From Candidatus Helarchaeota archaeon (GTDB taxonomy: Archaea > Asgardarchaeota > Lokiarchaeia > Helarchaeales > HEL-GB-A), in NCBI GenBank assembly GCA_013375455.1, contig JABXJT010000018.1:10143-74142 (forward strand): a stretch of DNA of 64,000 bases, written 5' to 3'. The notes under the pieces are model-generated. The model made no database searches and had not been told where the DNA came from. It saw only the letters and a program-made list of their open reading frames with translations. The position numbers were made by a program, and so were the translations under genes. Positions 8,296 through 17,577 of this stretch are shown here, one piece after another (position 1 is the first letter of the stretch; every line of letters begins with the position of its first letter).

Positions 8296-9692
8296 CTGAA
8301 AAAAAGACAATTGAAGTAAAGGATGCCAAAGATGTCGAGCTTGGTCTTTTAGATGTGGCAAAACCACTTCTATTTACCTTTATTCTTTCAATTGCTCTAT
8401 TCACCCTATGTTTTATCTTTCTCCCAAGTGTATTCTATGCATTTGAACTAGTGGGTTTAATCTTCTTCATCTTGGGCCTGTCTTATGGCACCATTTTCGG
8501 AATAACTTCCATTTGTATCCGATACAAACCACCTCCATCTCCCTTATCTGAACATCCTAAGGTTTCTATAGTAATTTCGGTGTTTAACGATGGTGATGTA
8601 TTGAATAATTCCTTAAAACGCATGGCTGACCTAGAATATCCGAATTATGATATTTATGTTGTCTATTCCACAAAGAGTACGGATAATACTGAAGAGGTTG
8701 CACAGAAATTTGCTGTAAAATACAATCATATCCATGCATTAAGTGAAGATATATCTAAAGGGAATGCTTGTAATGTAGGTATTCAAAATACTGATGCTTC
8801 TTATATTCTCTTTCTCGATGCAGACAATTTTATCAAGAAAGGTTTTCTTGAATATGCTGTTGAAACACTCGTAAATGAACCAAATTTATGTTGTGTACAG
8901 GCACGTCCCATTGGCGTGAATGCCGATGATTCACGGACTCGGCTCACCTGGGTGGGGACGACTTACAATGCAATGGCAAATGAAGGTATTTGCAAAATTT
9001 TAAAATCGGCCATGTACGGCGGCTATGGGGGAACGTGGCGACGTCAAGCTTTAGAAGACGTAAAAGGGTTTCGTACAGATGTAGTTTCAGAAGATGGTGA
9101 TATAAATTGCCGGTTTCTAGCCCATCAACCCCATTGGCGATTTAAATATGATCCAAAATTACGTGTATACGAATATTATCCCGTAAGTTTGACTGCTACT
9201 TATCTAGCGTATTATAGATGGGCCCGTGCAACGACGAGTCGCTTTGCTAGGAATTTAAAATATATCTTTAGTACTGGGAGTGTTCGAAATAGTATTTCCA
9301 TTTTTATAACAAATTTCTTTATATCCTTAGGGATAATAACTATCTTTTTTGCAGGTCTCCCAATCGTTCAATTCTTTACTTCATTAGTTTTTCGATTACC
9401 TCAAACCTCTAATTATGCAATCATTTTCTTTACTATAATTCCTTTCGCGCTCATTGTTCAAATAATCATTTTTACGGTTCGTGGGATATCTAGCTATGGG
9501 GATATCCTCTCTAAAAAGACAATCGTTTTTAATTCACTCATTAGTATCCTATTTACCATTCCATTTGTTGGAATTGTTACTATCAATGCACTCTATGATA
9601 TGATCCGTAGAAAAAAATTGGCCTTTGTGAAGACTACAAAACCCTCTTATGATGATGAAGAAAAAGAGGAAGGCGAAGATGCAAAGGAATAA
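8292..9692 (+). CDS. Membrane-bound GT2 family glycosyltransferase (cellulose synthase-like)
   Basis: A 466-residue processive-type GT2 enzyme. Two N-terminal helices (about 20-75) are followed by the GT-A domain: VSIVISVFNDGD (nucleotide-binding start), LFLDADN (DxD metal/UDP site, about residue 177), VVSEDGD (catalytic base region, about 260) and YYRWARA (equivalent to the QxxRW acceptor motif, with Tyr-Tyr in place of Gln). Three or four C-terminal helices follow, then an acidic tail. It probably elongates a surface polysaccharide or makes a lipid-linked sugar. It begins at a TTG overlapping the stop of the GT-C-like gene, hence co-translated. Confidence 0.9.
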   Translation: MTEKKTIEVKDAKDVELGLLDVAKPLLFTFILSIALFTLCFIFLPSVFYAFELVGLIFFILGLSYGTIFGITSICIRYKPPPSPLSEHPKVSIVISVFNDGDVLNNSLKRMADLEYPNYDIYVVYSTKSTDNTEEVAQKFAVKYNHIHALSEDISKGNACNVGIQNTDASYILFLDADNFIKKGFLEYAVETLVNEPNLCCVQARPIGVNADDSRTRLTWVGTTYNAMANEGICKILKSAMYGGYGGTWRRQALEDVKGFRTDVVSEDGDINCRFLAHQPHWRFKYDPKLRVYEYYPVSLTATYLAYYRWARATTSRFARNLKYIFSTGSVRNSISIFITNFFISLGIITIFFAGLPIVQFFTSLVFRLPQTSNYAIIFFTIIPFALIVQIIIFTVRGISSYGDILSKKTIVFNSLISILFTIPFVGIVTINALYDMIRRKKLAFVKTTKPSYDDEEKEEGEDAKE

Positions 9693-9724
9693 AGAAACAT
9701 TCGCATTTTACTTTGATCTTAAAG

Positions 9725-11635
9725 TTATTTAATAACTTTAACTCTTTTTTTAATTAACTTTCGTATGATGGTAGCAGCACTCGGCTTTAGGGGATTGTTC
9801 TGGACGTTCAGAACCTTCAGGTTTGGAAGGTCGAGCAAGGATTCAGGGAGCGTTTCAAATTTATTGCCCTTTATATTCAACATTATAAGAGATTTGAGGT
9901 CTCCGAAAGAGTTCGGGAGGCTTGTTAGTTTATTATCGATCATACTCAATATCCGCAGTGATTCAAGCCCCCCAAAGGATTCCGGAAGTTCTAATAATCC
10001 AAGATATTGCAAATTTAGCTCTACAAGTGATTTCAGGTTCCCAATGGATTCGGGTAGATGTGTAATATCATAATTCTCACTTACATTTAAGTCCACTAGT
10101 AATTCTAAATTTCCGATGGACTCTGGAAGCGATTTAAGCTGATTATATGATAGATTTAGTTTCATAAGTAAATCAAGGCTACCAAATGATTCTGGAATAC
10201 TCTCTAACGCATTGCGAGAAAGGTCTAGTTTTAGAAGAGAATCTAAATTGCCAAAGGATTCTGGAAGTGTGGTTAAGCGATTCCTACAAATATCAAGTTC
10301 TTGGAGCGATATAAGAGTCCCAAAGGATTTAGGAAGATGTGTGAGGTCGTTTTCATAGATATATAGTTTTTCAAGTGTTTTTAGATTTCCAAAGGATGCT
10401 GGAAGTGATTCTAGGTCATTTGAATAGAGCCAGAGCGTGAGTATTGATTTTAAATTACCAAAGGATTCTGGAAGGGTTTTAAAGTGATTCCGGCTTAGAC
10501 TACATTCTTGGAGTGATTCCATATTCCCAAAACTTTCAGGCAGAACCGTTAGTTGATTTTCCATGAAGGACAATCTTTTCACTTTTTTTAAATTGCCTAT
10601 TGAGTCTGGCAGAGCCGATAGGTCATTAAACTTCATAAAAAGATCCACTAACGTGTCTAGATTTCCTATATCGTCTGGAAGACGAGGTATATTGCGAGAG
10701 GCTAACCCTAATGTGACGACACCTTTATTTTTAACTTTTATGCCATAGTCACTCCAACCAATTTCATCTTCATTAGGAAGTTCTTTATCGAGTAATTTCT
10801 GTAATTCCTCTAATACTGTAATTTGTTCGGAGCTTACCTTAAATTTCTCTTTTAATCTGTGACTTCTTTGCGAATCAATCCTTACCCGTTCTTCGATTTG
10901 CCCTTCCACGTAAGGTTTCCCGTGAATGAATATCTCTTTCCCATCGTACAGAAGATTTCTCACTCCATCGTCTGACTCAAACGAATCCCCTGAAAAATTC
11001 ACCGCTATCAAGTTTTTAAGAGAATAAATCGATTTAGGAATGGAATCTAGTGTGATAGAAGTGAAATTTAAGGAAGTTACATAGCCGTGCTCGTCGACTT
11101 TAAAACAACCTTTAAGAACGTGGTTTAGCTCTTTCTGAATCGCCTTAAGGACTTGAATTTCATCAATATTAACTTGTTTTGCAAAGAACGCAGATTTTTT
11201 CAATACAGAAGGGGCGCTAACGACCTCTTCTCTTCCCTTTTGAATTAATTCATGGACTTCATCCACTATATCTGACACATCTTTTCCTGTCATATTAACG
11301 CCAATATATGGTTGAAATGTGGCAGGAACATTACCGAAATCATCAAAGAGAGGGATGAGCCGCTTATTCTGGAAAACGGCCATTTTCCGCTCTTTACCGC
11401 AATTTTCCGACGCATTGGAGGCTTCCGTGCATACAGCAATAAAAATATCAGAAACCTTAATGTTATCTTCCATAAAACTTATGATATCCCCGTCTAAATA
11501 ACCATGCCATCCTTCCCAGTAATGTACTTTCTCAATACCTTTTTCCTCTAATCCTGCTGCTATTTCTGCTATTTTTAATTTCTTATCAGCCATTGCGTAG
11601 CTAATGAAAATCGTCAGATTTATCTCCATTTTCAT
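9725..11635 (-). CDS. TIR domain-leucine-rich repeat protein
   Basis: A 636-residue protein with an N-terminal TIR-like domain (about 6-135): strand A IFISYAMADKK, a region with TrpGluGlyTrp near 40-43, SDIFIAVCT, and SENCGKERKMA, where Glu82 sits where TIR NADases have their catalytic Glu. Then come two copies of a helix plus leucine-rich repeat entry module (about 165-215 and 265-320), then 13 tandem 23-residue repeats of the form LPESFGNLxSLxxLxLxxNxL (about 310-615) and a basic tail. TIR domains act as NAD-degrading effectors or scaffolds; the repeats would be the sensor. No partner gene adjoins it on the same strand. A TATA-like box near 11712-11724 could drive it. The defence or signalling role is inferred. 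Confidence 0.88.
   Translation of the reverse strand: MKMEINLTIFISYAMADKKLKIAEIAAGLEEKGIEKVHYWEGWHGYLDGDIISFMEDNIKVSDIFIAVCTEASNASENCGKERKMAVFQNKRLIPLFDDFGNVPATFQPYIGVNMTGKDVSDIVDEVHELIQKGREEVVSAPSVLKKSAFFAKQVNIDEIQVLKAIQKELNHVLKGCFKVDEHGYVTSLNFTSITLDSIPKSIYSLKNLIAVNFSGDSFESDDGVRNLLYDGKEIFIHGKPYVEGQIEERVRIDSQRSHRLKEKFKVSSEQITVLEELQKLLDKELPNEDEIGWSDYGIKVKNKGVVTLGLASRNIPRLPDDIGNLDTLVDLFMKFNDLSALPDSIGNLKKVKRLSFMENQLTVLPESFGNMESLQECSLSRNHFKTLPESFGNLKSILTLWLYSNDLESLPASFGNLKTLEKLYIYENDLTHLPKSFGTLISLQELDICRNRLTTLPESFGNLDSLLKLDLSRNALESIPESFGSLDLLMKLNLSYNQLKSLPESIGNLELLVDLNVSENYDITHLPESIGNLKSLVELNLQYLGLLELPESFGGLESLRILSMIDNKLTSLPNSFGDLKSLIMLNIKGNKFETLPESLLDLPNLKVLNVQNNPLKPSAATIIRKLIKKRVKVIK
9780..10706 (-). 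repeat. Tandem 69-bp repeats encoding leucine-rich repeats
   Basis: This stretch is a coding tandem repeat of about 13 diverged 69-base units (23 codons). The best-preserved part of each unit encodes LPESFGNL. Units share phrasing at DNA level ('ccaaaggattctggaag' recurs nearly verbatim), so expansion or gene conversion within the array has probably continued. Confidence 0.8.
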
Positions 11636-12241
11636 TTCAATCCACTTCCCGTATTGCCTGAATTACTTTCTCTACTTTTTAAATCCGCTCTTTTCTACTA
11701 ATACCTCTAAAATTTTTAAATATTCATCTCTATAGAACAAAAGCTGATAATCATCTCATATAACTAAAAATATAGAGATTTATTCTTAAAAACTAATAAC
11801 TGGAAGCTTTTCTTTTTATGGAGAATATATTTTTTTAAGACGTTAATATAATCAAGATCAGTTTTGATGTTGAGAGATTCGTCATGCATCAAAAATCTTC
11901 AATAATATGCTCTATTTTTTTTCTTTGAAGATATTCACATATTGATTACCTCCAGAATTTCATTATAGGATAAGAAAACGTCATTATCCTCACCATTCGA
12001 GATTCGAAAAGTTTAAATACTACTTTTTTTACCCAAAGGTTTCAATTTAAAATAAAATAAGTTTGTGTGAAATGTGAAAAATTTGAGATATAACAAACTT
12101 CCTCCGAATAATTCCCAGATTTTTTTCGGGTTTGGGGTTTTAAATATTCTAATTTTAAATGGATCATTAATGAATGATTCGTACATCTTTATTAATAAAC
12201 AATTATCGCAACGGATAGAATGAAAGGAAGTGTGAATAAAA
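11636..12241. other. Divergent intergenic region between TIR-LRR and zinc-module nuclease genes
   Basis: Six hundred bases of AT-rich DNA with no convincing gene. TATA-like boxes are seen at about 11712-11724 (minus strand, for the TIR-LRR gene), at 12011-12020 (GTTTAAATAC, plus strand) and at 12136-12162 (plus strand, shared with the region before the aminotransferase). Such a long spacer may hold regulatory sites or a decayed gene, but I cannot identify one. Confidence 0.5.
12136..12162 (+). repeat. Upstream copy of a promoter-like direct repeat flanking the nuclease gene
   Basis: This 27-base AT-rich segment is nearly the same as 13784-13810 (shared core CTAATTTTAAATGG). Each copy lies about 80 bases before a start codon. 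It is either a shared promoter type or the scar of an insertion bringing the nuclease gene. Confidence 0.45.
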
Positions 12242-13732
12242 ATGGAAATTTCTTGGAGAAGAAAAGAAGCAAATGAGAAAACAGAAAATGAAGGAATCCC
12301 TCAAATGGAATTAAATGAGCCTTTCAAAATATCTTTAGATATCAAATTCCAAGCATTAATGAGAAAATACTCTGAAGAGACCAACAATAAAGCCTATTAT
12401 GGTCTGAAGATTACAAAGAAATTCAAAAAGTGGATTAAGGAAAATCCTTCCATTGATGAAAAGGAAAAACAACAGCTACTAAAATATTGTAATTATTATG
12501 AAAAACTACTTCCAGAAGTAAAACTTGAGGAACTGAAGGAAGTTGTGAGGCAACATCATAAAGGCGGCGAGATTTTATCGACTGAATATATTAATGGTTA
12601 TACGAAAATAAAATGTCGGTGCGTGGAGGGACATATTTGGGAAGCTATGCCTTATAGCGTGAGAGAAGGTCATTGGTGCCTGAAATGTTCAGGTAAGAAA
12701 AAGGGCCTCGAGCAAAAATCTTCACTTGAGGCGTTAAAGGAATTTCTGAGGCAGCATCATAAAGGTGGTGAAATCTTATCGACTGAATATATCAATAAAC
12801 GTACAAAAATAACTATCCGGTGCGCGGAGGGACATATTTGGGAAATTACTCCTGATAATTTAAAACAAGGTAAATGGTGTCCGTTATGTAACATTAAAAT
12901 TAATGAACAAATTTCCCTAAAATCCCTTGAAATGATTTTTAATAAAAAATTTTCAAAATTTCGCCCTGATTGGTTAATTAACAATCAGGGGAATCAAATG
13001 GAATTAGATGGATATAATGAAGAATTAGCCTTAGCTATCGAATATCAAGGCGTACAGCATTATAAATACCACAAGTTCTTTCATAAATCTATGAAAGATT
13101 ATAAACAAAGAAAAGCTAATGATAAATTAAAGAGAGAATTATGCAATAAAAATGGTATCACTTTAATCGAGGTCCCTTATACAGTTGAACGAGATAAAAT
13201 ACAAGATTATATCATTAACGAATGTAAGAAGAAAAATGTAAATATCGCAAAAATAGTTGATAAAATTAATATTAAGGAATTAAATATAACTTCATCTAAA
13301 TTGAAAGAGCTAAGAAAATACGTGAGGCAACACCATAAGGGTGCTGAAATCTTATCGACCGTATATATCAATAATCGAACGAAAATAGCCGTCCGGTGCG
13401 AGGAAGGACACGTATGGGAAATTACTCCTAATAATATAAAACAAGGTCATTGGTGCCCGCAGTGTGTAGCTGAAGAACAAGCCCTCAAACCTGAAAGGCG
13501 GCAAAATGCGCTTGAGGAGCTAAAGGAATACGTTAGACAACATCATAGAAGCAGTGAAATTTTATCGACCGTATATGTCAATAATCGTACAACGGTAAAA
13601 TGTCGGTGCGCGGAGGGACATATTTGGGAAGCGACACCTAATAGTATTAAAAGTGGTAGTTGGTGCCGAAAATGCTCGATTAGAGAAAGGGCAAGAAAAA
13701 AAAAGGGGACTCGATATAAGAAGAAAAAATAA
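12242..13732 (+). CDS. Four-zinc-module protein with embedded PD-(D/E)XK/Vsr-like nuclease domain
   Basis: A 496-residue protein. A helical N-terminus (about 30-95) is followed by two zinc modules (about 95-150 and 160-215), a nuclease-like domain (about 216-330), then two more zinc modules (about 345-405 and 415-475) and a basic end. Each module reads VRQHHKGxEILSTxYIN then RCxEGHxW...WCxxC, giving treble-clef-like Cys-His-Cys-Cys ligands. The central part has FRPDWL, MELDGYNEELALAIEYQG and HGITLIEVPY-like strands (here NGITLIEVPY), the pattern of PD-(D/E)XK/very-short-patch-repair-like nucleases with Gln in place of the catalytic Lys. It is probably a DNA-binding endonuclease of selfish or defence type; the target is unknown. 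The ATG at 12242 lies after AAGGAAGTGTGAATAAAA. Confidence 0.65.
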   Translation: MEISWRRKEANEKTENEGIPQMELNEPFKISLDIKFQALMRKYSEETNNKAYYGLKITKKFKKWIKENPSIDEKEKQQLLKYCNYYEKLLPEVKLEELKEVVRQHHKGGEILSTEYINGYTKIKCRCVEGHIWEAMPYSVREGHWCLKCSGKKKGLEQKSSLEALKEFLRQHHKGGEILSTEYINKRTKITIRCAEGHIWEITPDNLKQGKWCPLCNIKINEQISLKSLEMIFNKKFSKFRPDWLINNQGNQMELDGYNEELALAIEYQGVQHYKYHKFFHKSMKDYKQRKANDKLKRELCNKNGITLIEVPYTVERDKIQDYIINECKKKNVNIAKIVDKINIKELNITSSKLKELRKYVRQHHKGAEILSTVYINNRTKIAVRCEEGHVWEITPNNIKQGHWCPQCVAEEQALKPERRQNALEELKEYVRQHHRSSEILSTVYVNNRTTVKCRCAEGHIWEATPNSIKSGSWCRKCSIRERARKKKGTRYKKKK

Positions 13733-13783
13733 GGATATTAACTGATAAAAATTGTCAAATCTGTACTCATTTATTTCTCCCCA

Positions 13784-13810
13784 GTTTTTAATATCGCTAA
13801 TTTTAAATGG
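13784..13810 (+). repeat. Downstream copy of the promoter-like direct repeat
   Basis: Partner of 12136-12162. It lies about 84 bases before the aminotransferase start at 13894, so it can be that gene's TATA region. Confidence 0.45.
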
Positions 13811-13893
13811 TTCTAAACGGGGAGTTAATTATATTTAATGATATGAGCTACTAAAAAAAAAGGTTTCTTATTGAAATAAATGAATCACTAAGG

Positions 13894-15102
13894 ATGAGTG
13901 GAAAAATGCCTCAAAAAGACCCTTTCGCGGGTGTTCATATTCCACCGATGATGGATGAGGAAGAAATTGAAGCGGTGGTCAAGGTATTACGTTCAAAACG
14001 GCTAACGCTTCTCTCAGGAAAACGTGTTAAAAAATTTGAGAAGGTATTTGCTAAGTATGAGGGAACCAAGGAAGCCATTGCGGTAAATTCCGGAACAGCC
14101 GCATTGCACGTTGCTTTGAGTTGCCTTGGAGTCGGTCCAGGAGATGAAATAATCATCCCCCCTTATACATTTGTAGCGACCGCAACTGCCGTTCTACACC
14201 AAAATGCGATTCCTATTTTCGCGGATATTGATCCAAAAACATATTGCCTCAACCCTGAAGCGATAGAGGAAGCAATCACACCTAAAACAAAAGGGATCAT
14301 GCCAGTTCATCTATTTGGACATCCAGCTGATATGGATCCAATATTAGAAATTGCAGAAAAACATGACCTCTTTGTGATTGAAGACGCCTGTCAAGCCCAC
14401 GGCGCGGAATATAAGGGAAAAAAAGTGGGATCCATTGGCGCTTTCGGGTGTTTCAGCTTCTTTGAATCAAAAAATATGATGACTGGTGAAGGCGGTATCA
14501 TTACGACAAACGATTCAGAACTCGCCGATGCTGCACGGATGGTCCGACACCATGGCGAACCAGGATGGTATATTTATCATCGTTTGGGATACAATTACAG
14601 AATGACAGAAGTACAAGCCGCATTGGGGTTAGTTCAATTAAGTAAATTGGACCAGATGAACCAAATACGGATTGATTACGCCAATCATTATAATGAACAT
14701 CTAAAGGATTTAGATGGCATACAGGTTCCTTTCGTGGCGAAGGATGTTAAACACGTGTTCCATGGCTACGCCCCCTTGCTTGAACCCGAAAAATTGAACG
14801 TGTCCAAAGATTATTTTCTTGCGAAATTGAATGAAGGTACGCCCATCACAAAAAGAATTTACCCCGAACCGTTGTATAAAGCGAAACTCTTCCAGAATCG
14901 GATGGGGTACGGTGAAATGAAATGCCCTTTTACCTGTCCCTATTATGGCAAAGATATCACTTACGATATTCACCTCCCTGTCGTTGAAGAGATGTGTACG
15001 CGCATAATCGGCTTGCCTAACATGCCAACGATTCATAAAAATCTGTTAGATATAACAATTGATAAAATTAAAAGCGTAATCACAGAATTGAAGAAGTCAT
15101 AA
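13894..15102 (+). CDS. DegT/DnrJ/EryC1/StrS family sugar aminotransferase
   Basis: A 402-residue PLP-dependent aminotransferase acting on nucleotide-bound keto-sugars. Seen: AVNSGTAALHVAL (63-75), the VIEDACQAHGA segment with cofactor-binding Asp164 (161-171), and FSFFESKNM with the PLP lysine at Lys193. The C-terminus has the long substrate loop of the family and full length (about 370-400). It probably makes an amino-sugar for the surface glycans indicated by the GT2, GT-C-like and flippase genes. The oxidoreductase on the opposite strand overlaps its 3' end by six bases; these two families often act in one amino-sugar pathway. ATG at 13906 is an alternative start. Confidence 0.92.
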   Translation: MSGKMPQKDPFAGVHIPPMMDEEEIEAVVKVLRSKRLTLLSGKRVKKFEKVFAKYEGTKEAIAVNSGTAALHVALSCLGVGPGDEIIIPPYTFVATATAVLHQNAIPIFADIDPKTYCLNPEAIEEAITPKTKGIMPVHLFGHPADMDPILEIAEKHDLFVIEDACQAHGAEYKGKKVGSIGAFGCFSFFESKNMMTGEGGIITTNDSELADAARMVRHHGEPGWYIYHRLGYNYRMTEVQAALGLVQLSKLDQMNQIRIDYANHYNEHLKDLDGIQVPFVAKDVKHVFHGYAPLLEPEKLNVSKDYFLAKLNEGTPITKRIYPEPLYKAKLFQNRMGYGEMKCPFTCPYYGKDITYDIHLPVVEEMCTRIIGLPNMPTIHKNLLDITIDKIKSVITELKKS

Positions 15103-16119
15103 AAGAATTGGCGCATTAGTTCGGGCTGCCTCGTAACCCGCTAAAATAACTTTCAATATCCTTTTTCCTAATTCTGCATCCATCTCGGGCTTTTTCTTAT
15201 TACGAACGCAATCAATGAAGTAATGCATCATATTACGTTTCATTACTGCCGCTTGTTCTATTAAACCATCGAATGAAAGTTCCTTTATTCTTTTATTTCT
15301 CTTTAACTTCTTCGGGAGGAATTCAATAGTGAATCGTTCCCATAAATCCATTTTAATCGCTCCATTGGTCCCATAGATTTCAACTTCATTCGCTTTTGGA
15401 TTCGATACCCAACTAGTAGCTAATTCAGCCAGGATTCCACTCTTAAATTTCAGAAGTAAAACGGCGGTATCTTCATTCTTAGTCGGTTTTTCAAAGGTGT
15501 TCAAAAGGGCACCTTGAACGACCTCTACCTCTCCAAAGAACCAGTCTAAAAGATCTAAGGCATGAGGGCCTAAATCTAATAAAACGCCTCCCCCTGACTT
15601 TTCTGTATCGAAGAACCATTTTTCCTCGCTCATTGCGGTCCAATGGGTATATGGACCTTGGTGAGCGTAACGATGTCGCACGAAAGTAATCGTGCCTAAG
15701 AGATCCAGTACCGACTTCACATTTTCTAAGACTGGGACGAACCGTTGATGAGATGGATTCATTAAAATCACGTTTGAATCCTTAACTGCTTTAATCATTT
15801 CATCCACTTCTTCTATAGTTTTCGCCAACGGTTTCTCACAGAGAATATGTTTTCCAGCTGCTGCAGCATCTACAACCATTTGTTTATGCAAATAATTGGG
15901 CGTACAAATGCTAACTGCTTGGATATCATCTCTTTTCAACAATTCTTGATAATTTGTATACCAAGATTCAATTCCAAATTTTTCTGCACACATTTTCGCA
16001 TGTTCTTCCGTGCGGGTAACTATTCCCAAAACTTCGGCATACTCTGATGTCCTATAGAGCTGGATATGCTCGTACCCAATCGCACCAGCTCCAATTATGC
16101 CTATACCAATTTTATCCAT
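15097..16119 (-). CDS. Gfo/Idh/MocA family NAD(P)-dependent oxidoreductase
   Basis: A 340-residue oxidoreductase with a Rossmann N-terminus (IGIIGAGAIG, 7-16), the family hallmark CEKPLA (94-99), and a C-terminal alpha/beta domain with GGGVLLDLGPHALDLLDWFFG carrying the conserved Asp and His. It probably oxidises or reduces a sugar or nucleotide-sugar, making the keto-sugar used by the convergent aminotransferase (inference). The frame opens at a TTG (16122), but the ATG at 16119, preceded by GGGTGTGATTG, is the better start. Its promoter region is shared with the divergent MFS gene. Confidence 0.92.
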   Translation of the reverse strand: MDKIGIGIIGAGAIGYEHIQLYRTSEYAEVLGIVTRTEEHAKMCAEKFGIESWYTNYQELLKRDDIQAVSICTPNYLHKQMVVDAAAAGKHILCEKPLAKTIEEVDEMIKAVKDSNVILMNPSHQRFVPVLENVKSVLDLLGTITFVRHRYAHQGPYTHWTAMSEEKWFFDTEKSGGGVLLDLGPHALDLLDWFFGEVEVVQGALLNTFEKPTKNEDTAVLLLKFKSGILAELATSWVSNPKANEVEIYGTNGAIKMDLWERFTIEFLPKKLKRNKRIKELSFDGLIEQAAVMKRNMMHYFIDCVRNKKKPEMDAELGKRILKVILAGYEAARTNAPILL

Positions 16120-16218
16120 CAATCACACCCTCTAATTAAAAAGTTATTATTTCATTCTTTAAAATTAATACATAATATTATCTATTTCATTGAATATCAG
16201 TTCTATTGTCAAGTTAGA

Positions 16219-17553
16219 ATGGGGACAATAATGTACCAAATAATCCTTTATCTGGCTCTTATCATCATTGGTTATACGAATGTTGCTCTAATTTTCCCAA
16301 ATTTTGATGTGATTATAGATGATTTGAGTATTCAGAAGGTAGTTATTGGTCCGTGGACCTTTAGCCCTACTGCGGTCATTGGATTTGTTGAAACATGCTT
16401 TCTAATTGTTAGTGCGATCACAATAATATTTTATGGTTACTACACGGATAAAAAGGGACGGAAAAAAATTGCATATTTTGGATGCTCTATTTGGAGCCTC
16501 GCAACCATTGCTATATTTTTTACACCTCCCTATTCATATGCTTACCTCTTGACATTTCGGCTTATTACTGCATTAGGGATATCCTGTCTAGCGCCTGTTG
16601 GATTTACAATTCTTGGCGACATGGTAACACCAAAAAATCGGGCTAAAGTTCTCTCATTTTGGAGTCTTGCTTTCACTATTGGTTCTCTGGCCGGCGCAGT
16701 TCTCGCTCCAGCCTTTATAGGAGGACCTACACAATATGACCAATGGCGAACTCCTTTCCTCTACGTTGGAATAATTGCACTCATTCTCACCCAACTCCTA
16801 CTCCTTGCAACACCCCCGAAACGAGCTGCTCGAGAACGTGCGTTCCAAGAATTAATTGAATATAAAGGATACGAATACAAATACCAGGTAAAAAAATCAG
16901 ATTTTCCAGTTCTTTGGAAGCGCAGAACAAATCTTTGGCTGGTAATCAATTTCGTTGACACCATTCCTTCGGGAATAATGGTATATTGGGGGATTGTCTA
17001 TTTTAAACAACACGGATTTGATACTTACACTTCAATTTTTCTATATATCATCTTAGGGATTAGTATTTTTCTTGGGCCTTTTCTATTTGGCTGGCTTGGG
17101 GACCGCTGGTACCGGCGGAATTCAAAAGGCCGGCTTTTGATGTGCATTCTCTGTAATTATCTTAGTTTAATTCCAATTTATATCGCAATTAGCACCCCAT
17201 TCTCAGCTGAAGCTCTCGTTGCGGCTGCTTTTGTCATAACCATGTTTGCAATTGGTCTTTTTATTAATGGAGGAATTGGCCCGAATTGGTATTCTACATT
17301 TCTGGATGTTAATGTCCCTGAAAATCGAGGGACGATGATTTCTCTTGCCCTAATGTTTGATGCCATTGGAAAGGGAATTGGTCCTTTCATCACGGGTCTT
17401 TTTGTGGATCTACAAACTGCTTTCCTCTGGGCAATTGTCATTTGGCTTATTAGCAGTATCTTTTGGCTCCCAGCTCTTTTTAGTATTTCAAAAGATATTG
17501 AGGATGTCGACTCCCTTATGGCTCAACGATCGAAAGAAATAGCCTCAAATTAA
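16219..17553 (+). CDS. Major facilitator superfamily transporter
   Basis: A 12-helix MFS carrier of 445 residues. Motif A (GYYTDKKGRKKIAYFG) follows helix 2, and the second-half equivalent is GWLGDRWYRRNSKGR. The upstream-most in-frame ATG (16066) would overlap the divergent oxidoreductase and add 51 non-membrane residues; the ATG at 16219, just before the first hydrophobic helix (YQIILYLALIIIGY), is preferred, and 16231 is also possible. The VNVPENRGTMISL segment before helix 11 resembles spinster/NarK-like members, but the substrate cannot be told. It may export or import a metabolite of the sugar genes alongside. Confidence 0.85.
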   Translation: MGTIMYQIILYLALIIIGYTNVALIFPNFDVIIDDLSIQKVVIGPWTFSPTAVIGFVETCFLIVSAITIIFYGYYTDKKGRKKIAYFGCSIWSLATIAIFFTPPYSYAYLLTFRLITALGISCLAPVGFTILGDMVTPKNRAKVLSFWSLAFTIGSLAGAVLAPAFIGGPTQYDQWRTPFLYVGIIALILTQLLLLATPPKRAARERAFQELIEYKGYEYKYQVKKSDFPVLWKRRTNLWLVINFVDTIPSGIMVYWGIVYFKQHGFDTYTSIFLYIILGISIFLGPFLFGWLGDRWYRRNSKGRLLMCILCNYLSLIPIYIAISTPFSAEALVAAAFVITMFAIGLFINGGIGPNWYSTFLDVNVPENRGTMISLALMFDAIGKGIGPFITGLFVDLQTAFLWAIVIWLISSIFWLPALFSISKDIEDVDSLMAQRSKEIASN

Positions 17554-17577
17554 ATCATTTTAGAAAAAAATAGGATA

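Noticed and set aside
9780..10706. Regularly spaced repeats that could suggest a CRISPR-like array
   Set aside because: The units are contiguous 69-base coding repeats in frame with leucine-rich repeats; no unique spacers.
16066..16218. N-terminal extension of the MFS transporter from ATG 16066
   Set aside because: It would overlap the divergent oxidoreductase and adds residues without membrane character; ATG 16219 fits the fold.
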